A stretch of DNA of 64,000 nt. Origin: Acanthochlamys bracteata (taxonomy: Eukaryota > Streptophyta > Magnoliopsida > Pandanales > Velloziaceae). Both the position numbers and the translations under genes were made by a program. The notes under the pieces are model-generated. The model did not search any database. It was not told the DNA's origin and worked only from the letters and a program-made list of their open reading frames with translations. Positions 35,079-47,700 of the stretch are shown here, piece by piece (position 1 is the stretch's first letter; each line of letters begins with the position of its first letter). The stretch covers positions 4,355,270 to 4,419,269 of the forward strand of contig CM034136.1 in assembly GCA_019914995.1 (NCBI GenBank), given 5' to 3'.

Positions 35079-37089
35079 ATGACTAACTTTGTTCCTATAG
35101 CTTTTGAAGGAAGATATTCCAACATACCACCCCTCTTAGATGGAACAAACTATGATTACTGGAAAACAAAGATGACAATCTTCATTCGAGCATAAGACTT
35201 CACACTATGGAAGATCATACGCGATGGACCAATCGTGCCAACTAAGGCCGGTCCAGATGGAATTCGAATTCCAAAGACAGAACGTGAATACAACGATGAA
35301 GACAACAAGCTTATATCAATGAATGACAGAGCCATGAATCTTCTCTCACAGACCTTTGGATCCAAATGAGTTCAACAATCCGCCACTTGCAACTTCGCAA
35401 AAAAATATGGGATCAACTAGAAGTAACACATGAAGGAACCACACAAGTCAAGAAAATCAGAGTAAACCTACTCATGCATGAGTATGAAAATTTCAAAATG
35501 AACCGAGATAAGTCCATTACTCAAATATTTACTAGACTTACTAACATCACAAATCCTCTGAAGAATCTAGGAAAGGTCTTCAAACCCGAAGAGCTGAAAT
35601 GGAAAGTACTAAGAGCAGTACTGCCAACCTTTGGATCAAAAGTAGATGCTAAGAGGAAAATCCAACTTTTCCTCAAATGTCTCTGGATGAACTAATTGGT
35701 AAATTAATGGCCAAATAATTGTAATTAAAAAAATCTGATGAACGTCTTGAAGGGATTGCATTAAAAATAAATGACCAGCAGGTAAGTGATTCTCCTCTGA
35801 TGAAGATATTGCACTTCTAACCCGAAAATTTAAAAGCTTTCTTAGAAGAAATAAGTTCAGAAAAAGAAGGGATTTTGGAAGAAACAATAGAGAAGAAGAC
35901 AAACAAAACATAAATTGCTTCAACTGCAACAAATCAGGACATTTCAAAAACGAATGTCCCTTGCTGAAGAGATCTAAAAACGAAGACGTAAGAAGAAAAC
36001 GAGCTATGGCAGCCTGGAGCGATGAGGATGAAAGCTCATCAGAAGATAGTCAGACTGAAACTGAGAAAAATGAAGAGGTCAACTTATGTCTGATGGCAGA
36101 TCATGAAGACACTAATGAGGTAAATTCTACTGACTATGATGACTCTAATGAAGAATTACAAAATTTATTTGATGAACTATATGCAAAATATCTACATGCT
36201 AAAACTGATTGCAAAACTATGAAAGTATGCATGCATAAATTTAAGGATGAAAACGAATGCCTAAAGAAAGAAATACTTACACTAAAAAACGCCTTAAAGA
36301 ACAAGACTGATTTTAATAAAAGACACACTGCATGCAGATATGACCATATGAACTCTAAACTATGTGCACTACATATTGAAAATAAACGTCTGATGCAAAC
36401 TAATGAAAAGCTACATGTCAAACTAAACGAATGTAAGACTGGTGAACTGACAAGTTGCGCAGAAAGCTCAAGTATAGACATGATAAAGAAAATTGCTGAA
36501 CTTGAAGAATTGAATGAAGCACTGAGTCGAGAAGTAGACAGACTGTCATATCCTACCATTCCAGATCTCAAGCCATTCATGAATGATTATACTAATATGT
36601 ACGTGAAAGAGAGCAAGCTGAAGGAAGAAAATAAAAAACTACTTCAAGAAAACAAAAGTCCGCAAAGTAAGAATCTCGATCTAGAAGCTTCACTGACAAA
36701 ATTTGTAAAAGAAAAAGATAGACTTGATGCGATACTGGGAGCTCAATGCAGCACATACAGAAAAAAAGGAATATAATTTGTACCAACATCTAAAGCAATT
36801 GGTAAACAAATCTCAAGGTATGACGATCAGCCCTCTACCAGCTACACAGGTATGTTGACAGCAAAAGGGTGCAGAACAAGAAAAATTCGGTGTCCAGAGC
36901 ATGCACAGCAAATGAGTCATATTCCCCAACACCTTTTATCAAATGTTTTCATTGTGGTAGAAAAGGTTATAGTATTAATTCTTGTTGGTATAAAAAGAAC
37001 ACCAATAAAATAAAAATGATATGGGTTCCAAAAGAAATATTTAACAGTACTAACTCTTTAGGACCCAAAAAAATTTGGGTACTTAAGCA
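35079..37089 (+). pseudogene. Copia gag region, broken
   Basis: Gag coats the element RNA. The frame from 35079 meets a stop at 35193. A shifted frame at 35366-35695 carries the UBN2-type gag core (KKIWDQLEVTHEG and on). A CCHC zinc knuckle (CFNC...GHFKNEC) lies at 35916-35957. A 271-codon frame at 35961-36776 is acidic and then strongly coiled-coil. A second knuckle-like motif at 36944-36985 (CFHC...GYSINSC) has tyrosine in place of the zinc-binding histidine. Several frame breaks separate these parts. Confidence 0.85.
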
Positions 37090-40000
37090 TTGAAATTTTT
37101 TTTGCAGGAAGGAGAAGAGTCAACCCGACTAAAATATAATAAATGGTATTTGGACAACGGGTGCTCAAGACACATGACAGGAAACGAAAAATACTTCAGT
37201 AGTTTGCAAAAACAATTCGGTGAAAATGTAATTCTTGGTAACAACAGTAAGTGCAAAATAATAGGTGTGGGAAAGATAGGTAATTCTTCATCCATCTGCA
37301 TAGAAAATGTTCTTCATGTTAAAAAATTAAAACATAACTTAATAAGTATAAGTCAACTATGTGATAATGGCTTCAATGTCAACTTTGATAATCACTGCTG
37401 TTCAATCATTAATTTATCATCTGGAGAAGAAATATTAAATGAAAAAAGGGAAGTCAACGTTTATGTACTTTATATTGATGACCATCCTAACCATAAAAAG
37501 TGTTTAGTTGCAAGCCAGCAGGAAAGCAGCTGGCTCTGTCACAGACGATTAGGACACTACAACATCAAGATTCTATCAAAACTGTCTAAGTTAAAATTAG
37601 TAAAAGGTTTGCCTGAAGCAAACTACAGTGTAATGAACTATGTAATGTTTGTGCTAAAGGAAAACAAGTGAAGTCATCATTCAATCGCAAACAAGTGATA
37701 ACAACTAGCAAGCCATTATAACTACTACACATGGATTTGTTTGGACCATCAATGACAGTAAGCCTGGGAGGTAAGTACTACTACTTAATAATTGTAGATG
37801 ATTACTCTCGTTTTTGTTGGGTTTATTTTCTTGCATATAAGAATTATGCTCTAAAAATATTTGTATGTTTCTTCAAAAAGATTAAAAAAGAACTCGATCT
37901 CAATATCTGTGCTATAAGAAGTAATAATGGTAAGAAATTTCAAAAGTTTTATTTTGATGAATTTTGTGACACTAATGGTTCAACGCACAACTTCTCTGCT
38001 CCTACAACCCCCCAACAAAATAGTGTAGTGGAAAGGAAAACTAGAGTGCTAGTAGAAATGGCTCGAACTATGTTAATAGAGCAAAATCTGCCAAAATATT
38101 TTTGGGCTGAAGCTGTTAACACTGCATGCCACATAATCAATCGTGCACTCATTCGTCCCATTCTTAAAAAGACTTCATATGAGCTTCTAAAGAGAATAAC
38201 TCAAAATATTGCTTATTTAAGAACCTTTGGATGCAAATGTTTTATACTAAACAATGGAAAAGATAACCTTGGAAAGTTTGATGCGAAGAGCGACGAAGAT
38301 ATTTTTCTTGGTTATTCCTCAACATCAAAAGCATATAGAATTTTTAATAAACGAACCATGATTGTTGAAGAATCAATGCATGTATTATTTAATGAGTCTA
38401 ACAATAGGCCAAGAAGGAATCCAGATCTAGATGCAGGATCAGCAAAAAAAGAAGAGTTATTTCCATCGACAGAAATACAACAAATTATAGAGAACCAAAC
38501 AGCTGATGAACAGCCAGCTGAAATAACAGAGGAAGGACAAACTTCTGGAAGTCTGCCTGATCAAGTAGAAACTCATGAACAAATCAATAGACCTTTCAAG
38601 CACAGATCGAGTCATCCACAGAAAAACATATTGGGTGAGGTAAATGAAGGTATAAAAATTAGATTTTATTTTAAAAATAATTTTATGGAATACTCTGCAT
38701 TTGTATCAAATCTAGAACTAAAATTCATATATGATGCTCTGACAGATAACTCATGGATTATTGCTATGCAAGAGGAATTAAATCAATTTGAAAGAAACAA
38801 TGTATGGCATCTTATTAGGAAACCATCAAACAAATCCATCATAGGAACTAAGTGTGTATTCAGAAATAAAATGGATGAAAATGGTAATATCATTAGAAAT
38901 AAAACCAGACTAGTAGCAAAAGGATATAATCAAGAAGAAGGAATAGATTTCGATGAAACATATGTTCCTGTTGCACGTTTTGAGGTTATTAGAATACTAC
39001 TTACTTTTGCATATCACAAAGACTTTAAACTCTTTCAAATGGATGTCAAAAGTGCTTTCTTGAAATGATTCCTAAAAGAAGAAGTGTATGTTGAACAACC
39101 ACATAGCTTTGAAAATACAAATTTTTCAAGTCATGTTTATAAACTGAACAAAGCGCTCTATGGTCTGAAACAAGCTCCCAGAGTTTGGTATGAGCGGTTA
39201 AGCACATTTCTGATTGATAAAGGTTTCAGTCGAGGTAAATTGACTTAACTTTATTTACCTTGCATAAAGATAATGACACGTTAATTGTACAAATTTACGT
39301 AGATAACATAATCTTTGGTGCTACTAACGAAAGATTGTGCAGAAAATTTTCTGACTTGATGCAAGAAGAGTTTGAAATGAGCCTCATGGGAGAACTGAAT
39401 TATTTTCTTGGTCTACAAATTAAACAACTGAAAAATGGAATCTTTATAAGTCAGAGTAAGTACATTAAAGAATTGATCAAGAAGTACAGCATGGAAGGAA
39501 GCAAAAAGATAAGCACTCAAATGTCTACCTCTTGCAAATTAAATCGAGATGAGACAGGTAAAGCAGTTGATCAAAAACTATATAGAGGTATGATTGGATC
39601 ACTCTTATATCTAACTGCCAGTAGACCGGATATTCAATTTAGTGTGTGCCTATGTGCTAGATTTCAAAGTGATCCAAAAGAGTCCCACATGATAGCTGTA
39701 AAACGAATTATTTGGTACTTAGTTAGAACTAAAGAACTAGGACTGTTCTATCCCTAAGATGTGAATTTAATTTATATGCTTATGCTGACGCTGATTTTGG
39801 GGGTTGCAAGCTTAATAGAAAGAGCACAAGTGGCTCATGTCAGTTTCTAGGAAGCTGCTTGATCTCATGGTGCTCTAGGAAACAAATTTCAGCAGCAATG
39901 TCCACTGCCGAAGCAGAATACATAGCTGTCGGAAGTTGCTGCTCTCAGGTACTTTGGATAAAATAGCAACTTTTTGATTTTAGTTTTGACTTTAAAAATG

Positions 40001-40242
40001 TGCCCATATTTTGTGACAATACTAGTGCCATCAAGTTAACAAAAAATTCTATTCAACATTCACGCACAAATCACATTGATTTAAGATATCATTTTATTAG
40101 AGAGCATGTTGAATGCAATAACATAGTATTAAAATTTGTTAGCTCTGAAAATCAACTGGCTGACGTCTTTACTGAACCTCTAGGATTTGACTCTTTCTCA
40201 AAAATTTGCTATGTCAAAAAACTAGGCATATGTATAATATAA
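37090..40242 (+). pseudogene. Copia pol region (protease, integrase, reverse transcriptase, RNase H), broken
   Basis: The protease motif near 37150 reads DNGCS where DSGC is usual. A GAG-pre-integrase segment with an H/H/C/C zinc site follows and crosses a frame change near 37630. The integrase core starts at 37731 (MDLFGP). Its second catalytic aspartate is asparagine (RSNNG), while the glutamate block [10 protein letters not shown] is kept. Reverse transcriptase begins near 38750 and is cut by a TGA at 39066-39068. It resumes in other frames, with the active site reading YVDN instead of YVDD near 39296. RNase H (STAEAEYIA at about 39903, then ADVF near 40160) is again split by a stop near 39964. 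The losses hit several active sites, so no working pol can be made. Confidence 0.9.
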
Positions 40243-40538
40243 TCTTACTCTGCGTTGCATCTCTGTTCTGTATATCAACTTCAGCATATAATCAGCCACA
40301 CAATAGCTGGCTGCAGTTATCAAAATGAAGGTAAGCAGCTGACCGGTCACGTGCTAAACACATGACTGAGCTGATTCATTTTAGGCTGAACGCATTATAA
40401 ACTAACCCAACCAAGTAGCACTCCCCATTTCATCGTCTTCAATTCGAAACAAAAAAAAAAAAAAAAAAATTCCCTCGCAAAACCTTTGCTCCGAATCCTC
40501 AAATCTTGATCTCTCAAATCTTACTCAAAATCTCTGCC

Positions 40539-41959
40539 ATGGCAAAGAAAAACCAAAAATTACAACCAAAACGCTCCAAAACTAACTGAGGCAAGGCCGA
40601 CAAATTCACCGAAAAGCAAGAATTTGAGAAATACAGTCGGCAGCTGGCAATCCCGATTTTGACTTCGGCGAGCATAAATTTTGATGATTTCAACTACTTC
40701 GGCCTAGAGGTGGACGAACTATTTGAGGCATAAGGTTGGCTGCCGTTCAACGATTGGCCAGGAGAATTTTTTGAAAAATATGTCCGAGTATTTTATGCGA
40801 ACCTCCATGAAACCGGAAATTCCTCTGTCCATACCATGGTAAATGGTATTGAGATAAATCTGCAGGCGAGATCCATGTCCCTAATGCTAGACATACCCTA
40901 CAGAGAAGAAATGCCGCCCGTAAGTGACTCCAAATTGAACTACCTGAAACAAGCACTGGACACGGACATAGTAACCAAGCATCAATACGACTCTGCTGCT
41001 CACATCTACCTCTGCTTCCAAGAGCTCTGTGCCATATTATTTCAAAAATGATAGTCCCTCGGTCTGGCGGTCGCAATATCATCACTATCTATGATGCATT
41101 TTTGCTGTGGAGGTTAGTAAAGAAATTTTCTATTAATCTCTGTGAGGTGATGCTGCACCACATGATTAGAGTATCTAAATCTGAAAGCAAGCACTTTCCA
41201 TATCCCCATATCATCTGTAGAGTATGCAGCATTGAGATGGTGCCCATGGGGTCACTACAAGTAAAAAAAATGTTCAAGTTGGATGCCAAATTCCTAAGGG
41301 AAAATTACAGAGGCAGAAGGAAAATCCAAGGATACTCAAGCAAATTCTCTGACCAACACACATGCAGCCCTGTCTTCTCTGACAGAATGCCTCACCAACA
41401 TCCACAATGCAATCATGGAGCAAACCAAGGAAATCAGGAAGCTCAATGTTACTTTTGAACAACTTAAGGATGCTATATGTTAGCCAGAGCACTCCACAAC
41501 CAGAACTACACAGGAGGACACCAAAACAGAAGTGCCCAAGCTCAAAAGCATGCAGGGGAGGATGCACCTAATTTAGATCCTCCACAGATGGACACAAGCA
41601 GAAATGAAGAATATGCAACTCCTGAGACTGCCACTGAGCATCTTATGAATAAGGAGTCACCCACTGAATGTCCTGTCCAAACAGCCTCAGAAGAAATGGA
41701 TCCTGAAAATGAGCAAATGTCCATTACTGTCTATGTAGCTTCAGCAACCCTGCAGGATGATCCTTTGCCTCAAGCAGCTCCAACAGAAATTCCACCTGCA
41801 GCTCCAACAGAAGCACATCTTGATCCTTTCACCACACAACCTCCTTCCTCTGACCCTCCATCATCACACTCCAACATTCCTAGCCTACCTCTCAAATGCA
41901 AAAATCTAAAACGAAGGGCTGACAAATCTGTTTCTAGCTCCCTAAGCCTTCTTAGATGA
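40539..41959 (+). pseudogene. Third ORF region of the Copia element, behind pol (env-like position), broken
   Basis: Beyond RNase H lies about 1.4 kb of coding-like sequence in several frames. The part at 40760-41050 (FYANLHE...VNGIEINLQARS) resembles the putative plant transposon protein domain found in similar plant elements. The part at 41477-41959 is rich in Pro, Thr and Ser. In Sireviruses an ORF at this place has been called env-like, though a true envelope role is unproven. Stops and frame changes are frequent, and I cannot detect a reliable membrane segment. Confidence 0.6.
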
Positions 41960-42473
41960 TGATGTTGTGATCCTTCCCCAATCCTCTACTGCCAAACCTA
42001 AACATCAACGTCCCCGACCCCTGGTTGCAGGACATCATCCAGACGCAAAAACATTTAGTTAAACTTTGACTAGGCTTAGTTTGTTTACTTGCTACTGCTT
42101 TTAATGTCTATGTTAAGACGTTCCTCTTATCCTTAGTTATGTTTAGATGTCTGTTTGGTTGTTTAAACTTCTTGTTATGACATCTTGATTATCCTTGCTC
42201 ATACTGACTATGTTTTCAAGGACAAGATTTTAGTTATGTTATATTATTGGTACAACTTTATCTTTTTAAGATGACAAAGGGGGAAAAAAATCAGAAGAAT
42301 TATTGCATGATAGCATACAAATATGATGGTTTAAACTAAGGGGGAGCAACATACAGGTAAACAAAATAGATGCACAAGTTGAGGGAGAGCTATGTACATG
42401 TAACCAAGAGTAAAACAAAAAATCTGATTGCTTTTGAAAACATAAATTAATAATTCTTAATTAGTTTGTCATC

Positions 42474-42490
42474 ATAAAAAAGGGAGAGAT
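42474..42490 (+). other. Polypurine tract of the Copia element
   Basis: The run AAAAAAGGGAGAGA ends just before the 3' LTR. This is the expected site for plus-strand priming. Confidence 0.75.
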
Positions 42491-43978
42491 TGTTGGAACT
42501 CTCAAGTTAATTTTGATAATAACAATTAATTAAGAATTATGATTTACATTGGACTAATAATTTAAAATCAAGTTCTGCAGGATTAGACAAATCAAGATTA
42601 TTTTACTTACGCAGATATTAACAATCATTAAACAGCCAGCTGCTCTGCTACTGTAAATCAAGCAGCATACAGAATAGAGGATCTCATAGTCACACTACAG
42701 CTAGCTACTTAATTGCTGAAGCATACGAAGACTTTTCTGTATCGTTCAAAACAGAGTATTGGGTTCAACAACAAAACTTCAGCTCAAGCTCTTTGCTTCA
42801 AAATCTTCTGGACTTACAACTCACTGAAGCAAATCAGATACAAGATCCACAACAAGCAAAAATTTATCCTCTTCATAAAAAGGGAAAGCTCAATAATCAA
42901 GAAAAGAAAGTAAGTTAAACAACTATGTTTGACTAATCAAGTCAAGACTGGCAAGTAAAACAAATCCAAAGCAGTCAACCTGGGATGCATTTAATTTGGA
43001 CAAGCCAACTTAGCTTTCATATTTCTGACAACAACTTAACTAAATCAAGTTCACAATCACTGGCAGATAAATTCAAATCTCTCTATGTTGCATTTAATGC
43101 CATGAAGATATTGCACCAAGATACCTGAAAGCAATCGTGGAAGCGGTTGATTAACCGCTGAACAAACTACTCCTTCTCTGGCCTGAAAGTCTACCAATGA
43201 AAAAGGGCGCTAACGGCAACCTTCTTCAACGGAAAAATCGTCCTGCATAGAGATGAAATTCTATAAGAAGGGAGATAGAGCAACAGAGAAAATAGAGAGA
43301 GCAGAAAACGAACAAAAACATATAAGAACTCAACAGTTCTACAACGTTATCACTCAAGCAATTGAAACCTTACTGCTGATCACACTGAAGATATCTCTCT
43401 CAGCAATCTTCCTGATCATCTCATTAGAAAAATTCCGTGAACACTCAATCATCATGAGATAGATCCTGTGCTCAACTTCTATTATTTTCTTGTAACTTTA
43501 TATTAATTTTGTGACAGAGGTGCTGCGAGCACCTGGTAAAGAAGCTCAGATGGAGGTTGGTGAAAGTTCTTAAATCTTGTAATAGAGCTAGCATATCAGT
43601 CAGAGGAGCAGTGGCGTCCAGTAGACTGTAAGGGATTGTCTTGGTGAAGAAACCCGGTAAGAATAAGTGTGCTTGGTGAAGCACTTTGCTCTTGGTGTAT
43701 ATGTAGCTTATTAAAGATTTAGTGAAGCTTTGGTTCTGGTGATAGAACGTCCGTGGATGTAGGCAAAGAGGTTTTGCCGAATCACGTTAAATACTCTGAG
43801 TACTATCTTCTTTACCTAAGTCAGCAAACATTCTAACACTTTTTGTCTGCAAGTTACATAACTAACTCAGCCGGCTGTAAATCTGCTGTCTGTAAGATCA
43901 CTAAACTTCATGAAAATTTTTATTTATTAACTCAATTTACCCTTCTTTTCTTGAGTTAATTTTACAGGAGATTCAACA
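42491..43978 (+). repeat. 3' LTR of the Copia element (1488 bp)
   Basis: It runs from TGTTGGAAC to TTCAACA and pairs over its full length with the LTR at 33528-35016. Confidence 0.93.
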
Positions 43979-44709
43979 GCTTCTTATACTTGTTCAGTCC
44001 GTAGTGTTGAGAATTAGGAGCGTTTTCGATTTGGTAACATACGCTTTCTTCGTGAAGAGGTGGTGATATTTGGGACAGAGACATTCTGTACACCTGGTCG
44101 TGCTTGGTGAACTGGTTTTCGTTGCAAACGAAAAATTCCAACGTTTTTCTCTGTGCTTTGTAGAGCATGTATGGATAGATAGGAGCGGGAAACATCTCCA
44201 GTGTTATATTATTCTGCATGAGTCGTCTTGAATTCGACTCTTCGTGCCGTATATATCTTTTTGTAATTATTAACATGTGAAGAAAAAACGGCTAAACTTG
44301 GTATGTCAATTTCATTTTCAAATCTTACACCTGATTCCAAATCCAGGTGAACTCATTGTTTAGAGCCAACAACCTGAATGCCACGCCTGTTTGATTGATG
44401 CACATGGTAGGAGAATTTCAAATTCAACTCTCCTGTTCTAAAGCGTCAAATGAAAGCTTAAAAAGATCGCCGGCGATTTTTCCTCCACATGGCATGATTT
44501 TTATCCGCAAGATATGAGAGAAAGTGGAAACGAGCCAATTGATTCAAGTTCCTGTGCATGATGAGAAGTTGTAAATTGAACCTCTCCACTAACCAAGTCA
44601 ATGGATGGCTTTGCTCATTTGTGTTGGACAGAATCATTGTGTTCAGGTCCCCTTCTTGCATGATTACCAGTGCAAAATGATCGACTGGGAAAACGAAAGA
44701 AAGAAACAA
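43979..44709 (-). other. Unrecognised open frames to the right of the Copia element
   Basis: Two minus-strand frames lie here. One, up to 44276, reads out of the LTR edge (it contains LYKAQRKTLEFFVCNENQF). The other, at 44458-44709, contains LTWLVERFNLQLLIMHRNLN. Base composition is less AT-biased than the surroundings and both read like protein, but I do not recognise them and see no continuation left of the LTR. They may be remnants of a gene the element landed in or near. Confidence 0.25.
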
Positions 44710-47700
44710 AAGTTCTTACTTCAGGTACTCGTTCGTTTGTTCATTCATTCAGTCATTAAAGTAGCACAACTATAATATGCTACTGCTTTTCAAAATCAAT
44801 GATGAATTGGTACAAAGTTCGAATATTAACCGACATTTCTTCGGATAAAATAAATGCAAAGATAATACATGTTGGAACTTCACAGTGTTAGCGCTATTAT
44901 AAACAAACAATATAGAAAAATTCATTGAAAACTAATAGGCATTCTACGTGTTTAACGGAAGATCAATGAAACCTGCTTGGTAGAACAACCTTGATGCCAA
45001 ACACTTGAGCGCATTTATAATTTCTTCTCTCTTCTTCGTATCTCTTTGCATTTTGCACGATTCAGTACAGACACAGACGGCAGTCTCACGCACATCTTAT
45101 TGTGATGCCGAATCCTTTTTTCAGGAAAGAAACCTAAAAAAGGATTAAGAGTAAACTAACAAGTAGATACTTTTTTTTATCTTCTGTATCGCAATCGCAA
45201 AGCGATAAACATTCAGTTCTATCAACATGACATTTACTTTTTTTTGCTTCAAATATCTTTCACAGCATTATCTTTTCATATGAATATCATTGAAGAAAGA
45301 AGACAAAGAGTGAATTAAGTAGCTAGGCTATCAAATCGAACATGATATCTTTATTAGTTCATGCATGTTGACTGCATTGCTAAGAGTTCATAGTGTTAGT
45401 GGCGGACATATATCCATAGGCCGGTCCTTATTCACAACTAGCTTCAAACTAGCATTTCATCTTTATCAGAAGAACTTCTTTACAGATGAAAATAGAGAGG
45501 GGAAACAAAAAACATGTAGATGCATGGAACGATTGAGATGCCAATGCATAGTTGATAAGAAGAGGTTTGTTTTAGTTGTTTAGTACTAAAGATTCAAAAA
45601 TGTCATATCAGCAAATAATCTCTCTCAAGAAACTTTTAGCTAACTAACTTTTGTTTCCAACTCATCTAAAGCAATTAAGGAGTCTAAAAAAATTCAAGCT
45701 TTAAGCATCTTAAAAGTAAATCAAAGCAAAGAAAAAAACGAATCTAACATCATTCAAAAGAAGATCCATCCAAATGAACCTCTTGCAGACCATGTCTCAT
45801 CTGAAGGTGTGCCTTGTCACACTAGAGTACTCTCTTTTTTACTTAGCATTCAAAATATGCAAAACATCCCCAATCAGATTCTGACTTAAAATCTAGAGAA
45901 CTTAGCTGTTTCGGTGAACTTGAATTTTATTCAAGATACATGAGAAGTATGTCCAATACCTAGAACTCAACCAGTTACACTTCTACTTTTACATAAGCAA
46001 CAATGCAAGTATCTCGTAACTCAACTTTTTTTCAATATATAAAAAGCAAGTTGTAAGTAAATTTACTGTATTTATTTTTAAAAACTTAGTTTCAAATCAC
46101 TTTCTGATAAAGTAACTATAAATAAGCCTTATATATAAATTGCTTCTAGAGTGATCGCACTTAATTAAGATTTTATGAAATAAAAATTCTAAAAGAAGAA
46201 GATCACAGCAATGATGTTAGTCCATTATAATTAGAAAGCACGCAGTGAAGAATCTCTTTTGCTTCTAGAAAATATTATTTTGGACTTCATTAATTAATCA
46301 TGAGTTTTGTATCCATTAATGAGAAATTCGACAGTACTACAATAATCTCCATATTATTGCATATTCAATGTTCCAGTGATGGTTGTACTAAGAAATTAGA
46401 ATTCTAAAAGTATCAAACTTCAATTAATTATATTTTGAAACGTGAACAACTAAACGTATGTGAATAATTAAGGAAAAGAAAGAATAAAAGATTGGTTATT
46501 TTTTGTGCAAAAGATCAATGATGCATGTAGTTGTTTGGCGGAAACAATGAATATACTAGTTTAGTAATTAGCAATGAGCATTTGGAGAAGCTTCGCAGTT
46601 GAAGCATGTGGTGGTTTAAGGTATTACTCACATTAATGTAATGTCAAAGAAACGTTCTTTCATTTACAGTAAATAGCTAGCAGATTGTTTATCTTGTGTT
46701 GGTCACCAAAGAAACAAAAGCAATACTATTGATCACCATATATTAGAGTAGCTCCATATTGTCTAGTTGCCAAGCTAAATAGTTATTGATATGTGTAGTA
46801 TGAGATTCCTACGCTAATAGAATTGAACAATTTTTTAAGAATTAATATTTTTTAATTATAAGTATATATTCATTCTAGCACCTAATTAATATAAAACTAT
46901 TAAGAAACGTGTGCCGTTAAACCTATTAAAATAGAATCTATTTGACCCGATTCAAAGTGAATTATTTGAGCACAATTTTAAATACCTACGCTATTAATTA
47001 GATTCTAATTTATCAAATTAATTCGTATTTTTACGATCTTATTAAATTTTATACATTACTAATTTAAACTTAGTCTAATTTGGATCCCAACAATATAGAT
47101 TTAGCCTTCCTCTCTTATTGCCTTAATAGTTTTGAGGTAAATTCTATACAGGCATAGCTAATATGATCTCAAAGCGGATTGTACGTAAAAATTTGACTCT
47201 ATTAGCGTCTGCGAAAGAGATTGCATGCTGGGTCCAGCTCTATACTTTACATGTGAGTAGGATGATAGATTAGTCTCATATTGTCTGTTTACCAAACTGA
47301 TCAATAGATGTTGATATATATTTGGGCAGCCTCTATATTACTCTATAGTTTTGGGGTGAGTTATGTACAGTCGCAATCATTTCTTTTAAACCGCAAACAA
47401 TTGGGGCATATTTGAGAAAGCTTTTTTTTTTTAATGTTTTTTAGTAAAAATTTTAAAATATTTTATTAAATTTTAAAAAAACAAAAAAATTCTGATCGTA
47501 AAATTTTTTTTATTTATTATTTTTATTAATTTTTTGAAGTAAAAAAATATAACTTACTTTAAAAAAAAATTTAAAATATTTTTTATTTTGAAAAAATTCT
47601 TTTTAAATAAACACTTCCATCCAGAAGGTTATCCAACTTTATATGATAGGTAATCCGTATCGCATATTGCATAAATCTTTTGGTAAAAACAAGTCCTACA

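Larger units (their letters stand above)
33528..43978 (+). mobile_element. Ty1/Copia LTR retrotransposon, degenerate, Sirevirus-like layout (10.45 kb)
   Basis: The element has two long LTRs beginning TGTTGGAAC and ending ACA, a primer-binding site, gag, pol in the order protease-integrase-RT-RNase H (Copia order), a third reading-frame region behind pol, and a polypurine tract. Possible target-site copies are GCTTA at 33523-33527 and GCTTC at 43979-43983, which differ at one base. Stops and frame changes break every frame, so it cannot act on its own. Long LTRs, a large coiled-coil gag and an extra ORF downstream of RNase H are the hallmarks of the Sirevirus (SIRE1/Maximus) clade; this placement is inferred from layout, not from a tree. 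Confidence 0.93.

Noticed and set aside
36134-36580. A 148-codon minus-strand frame in the Copia gag region.
   Set aside because: It is the shadow of the gag coiled-coil frame on the other strand and has no family features.
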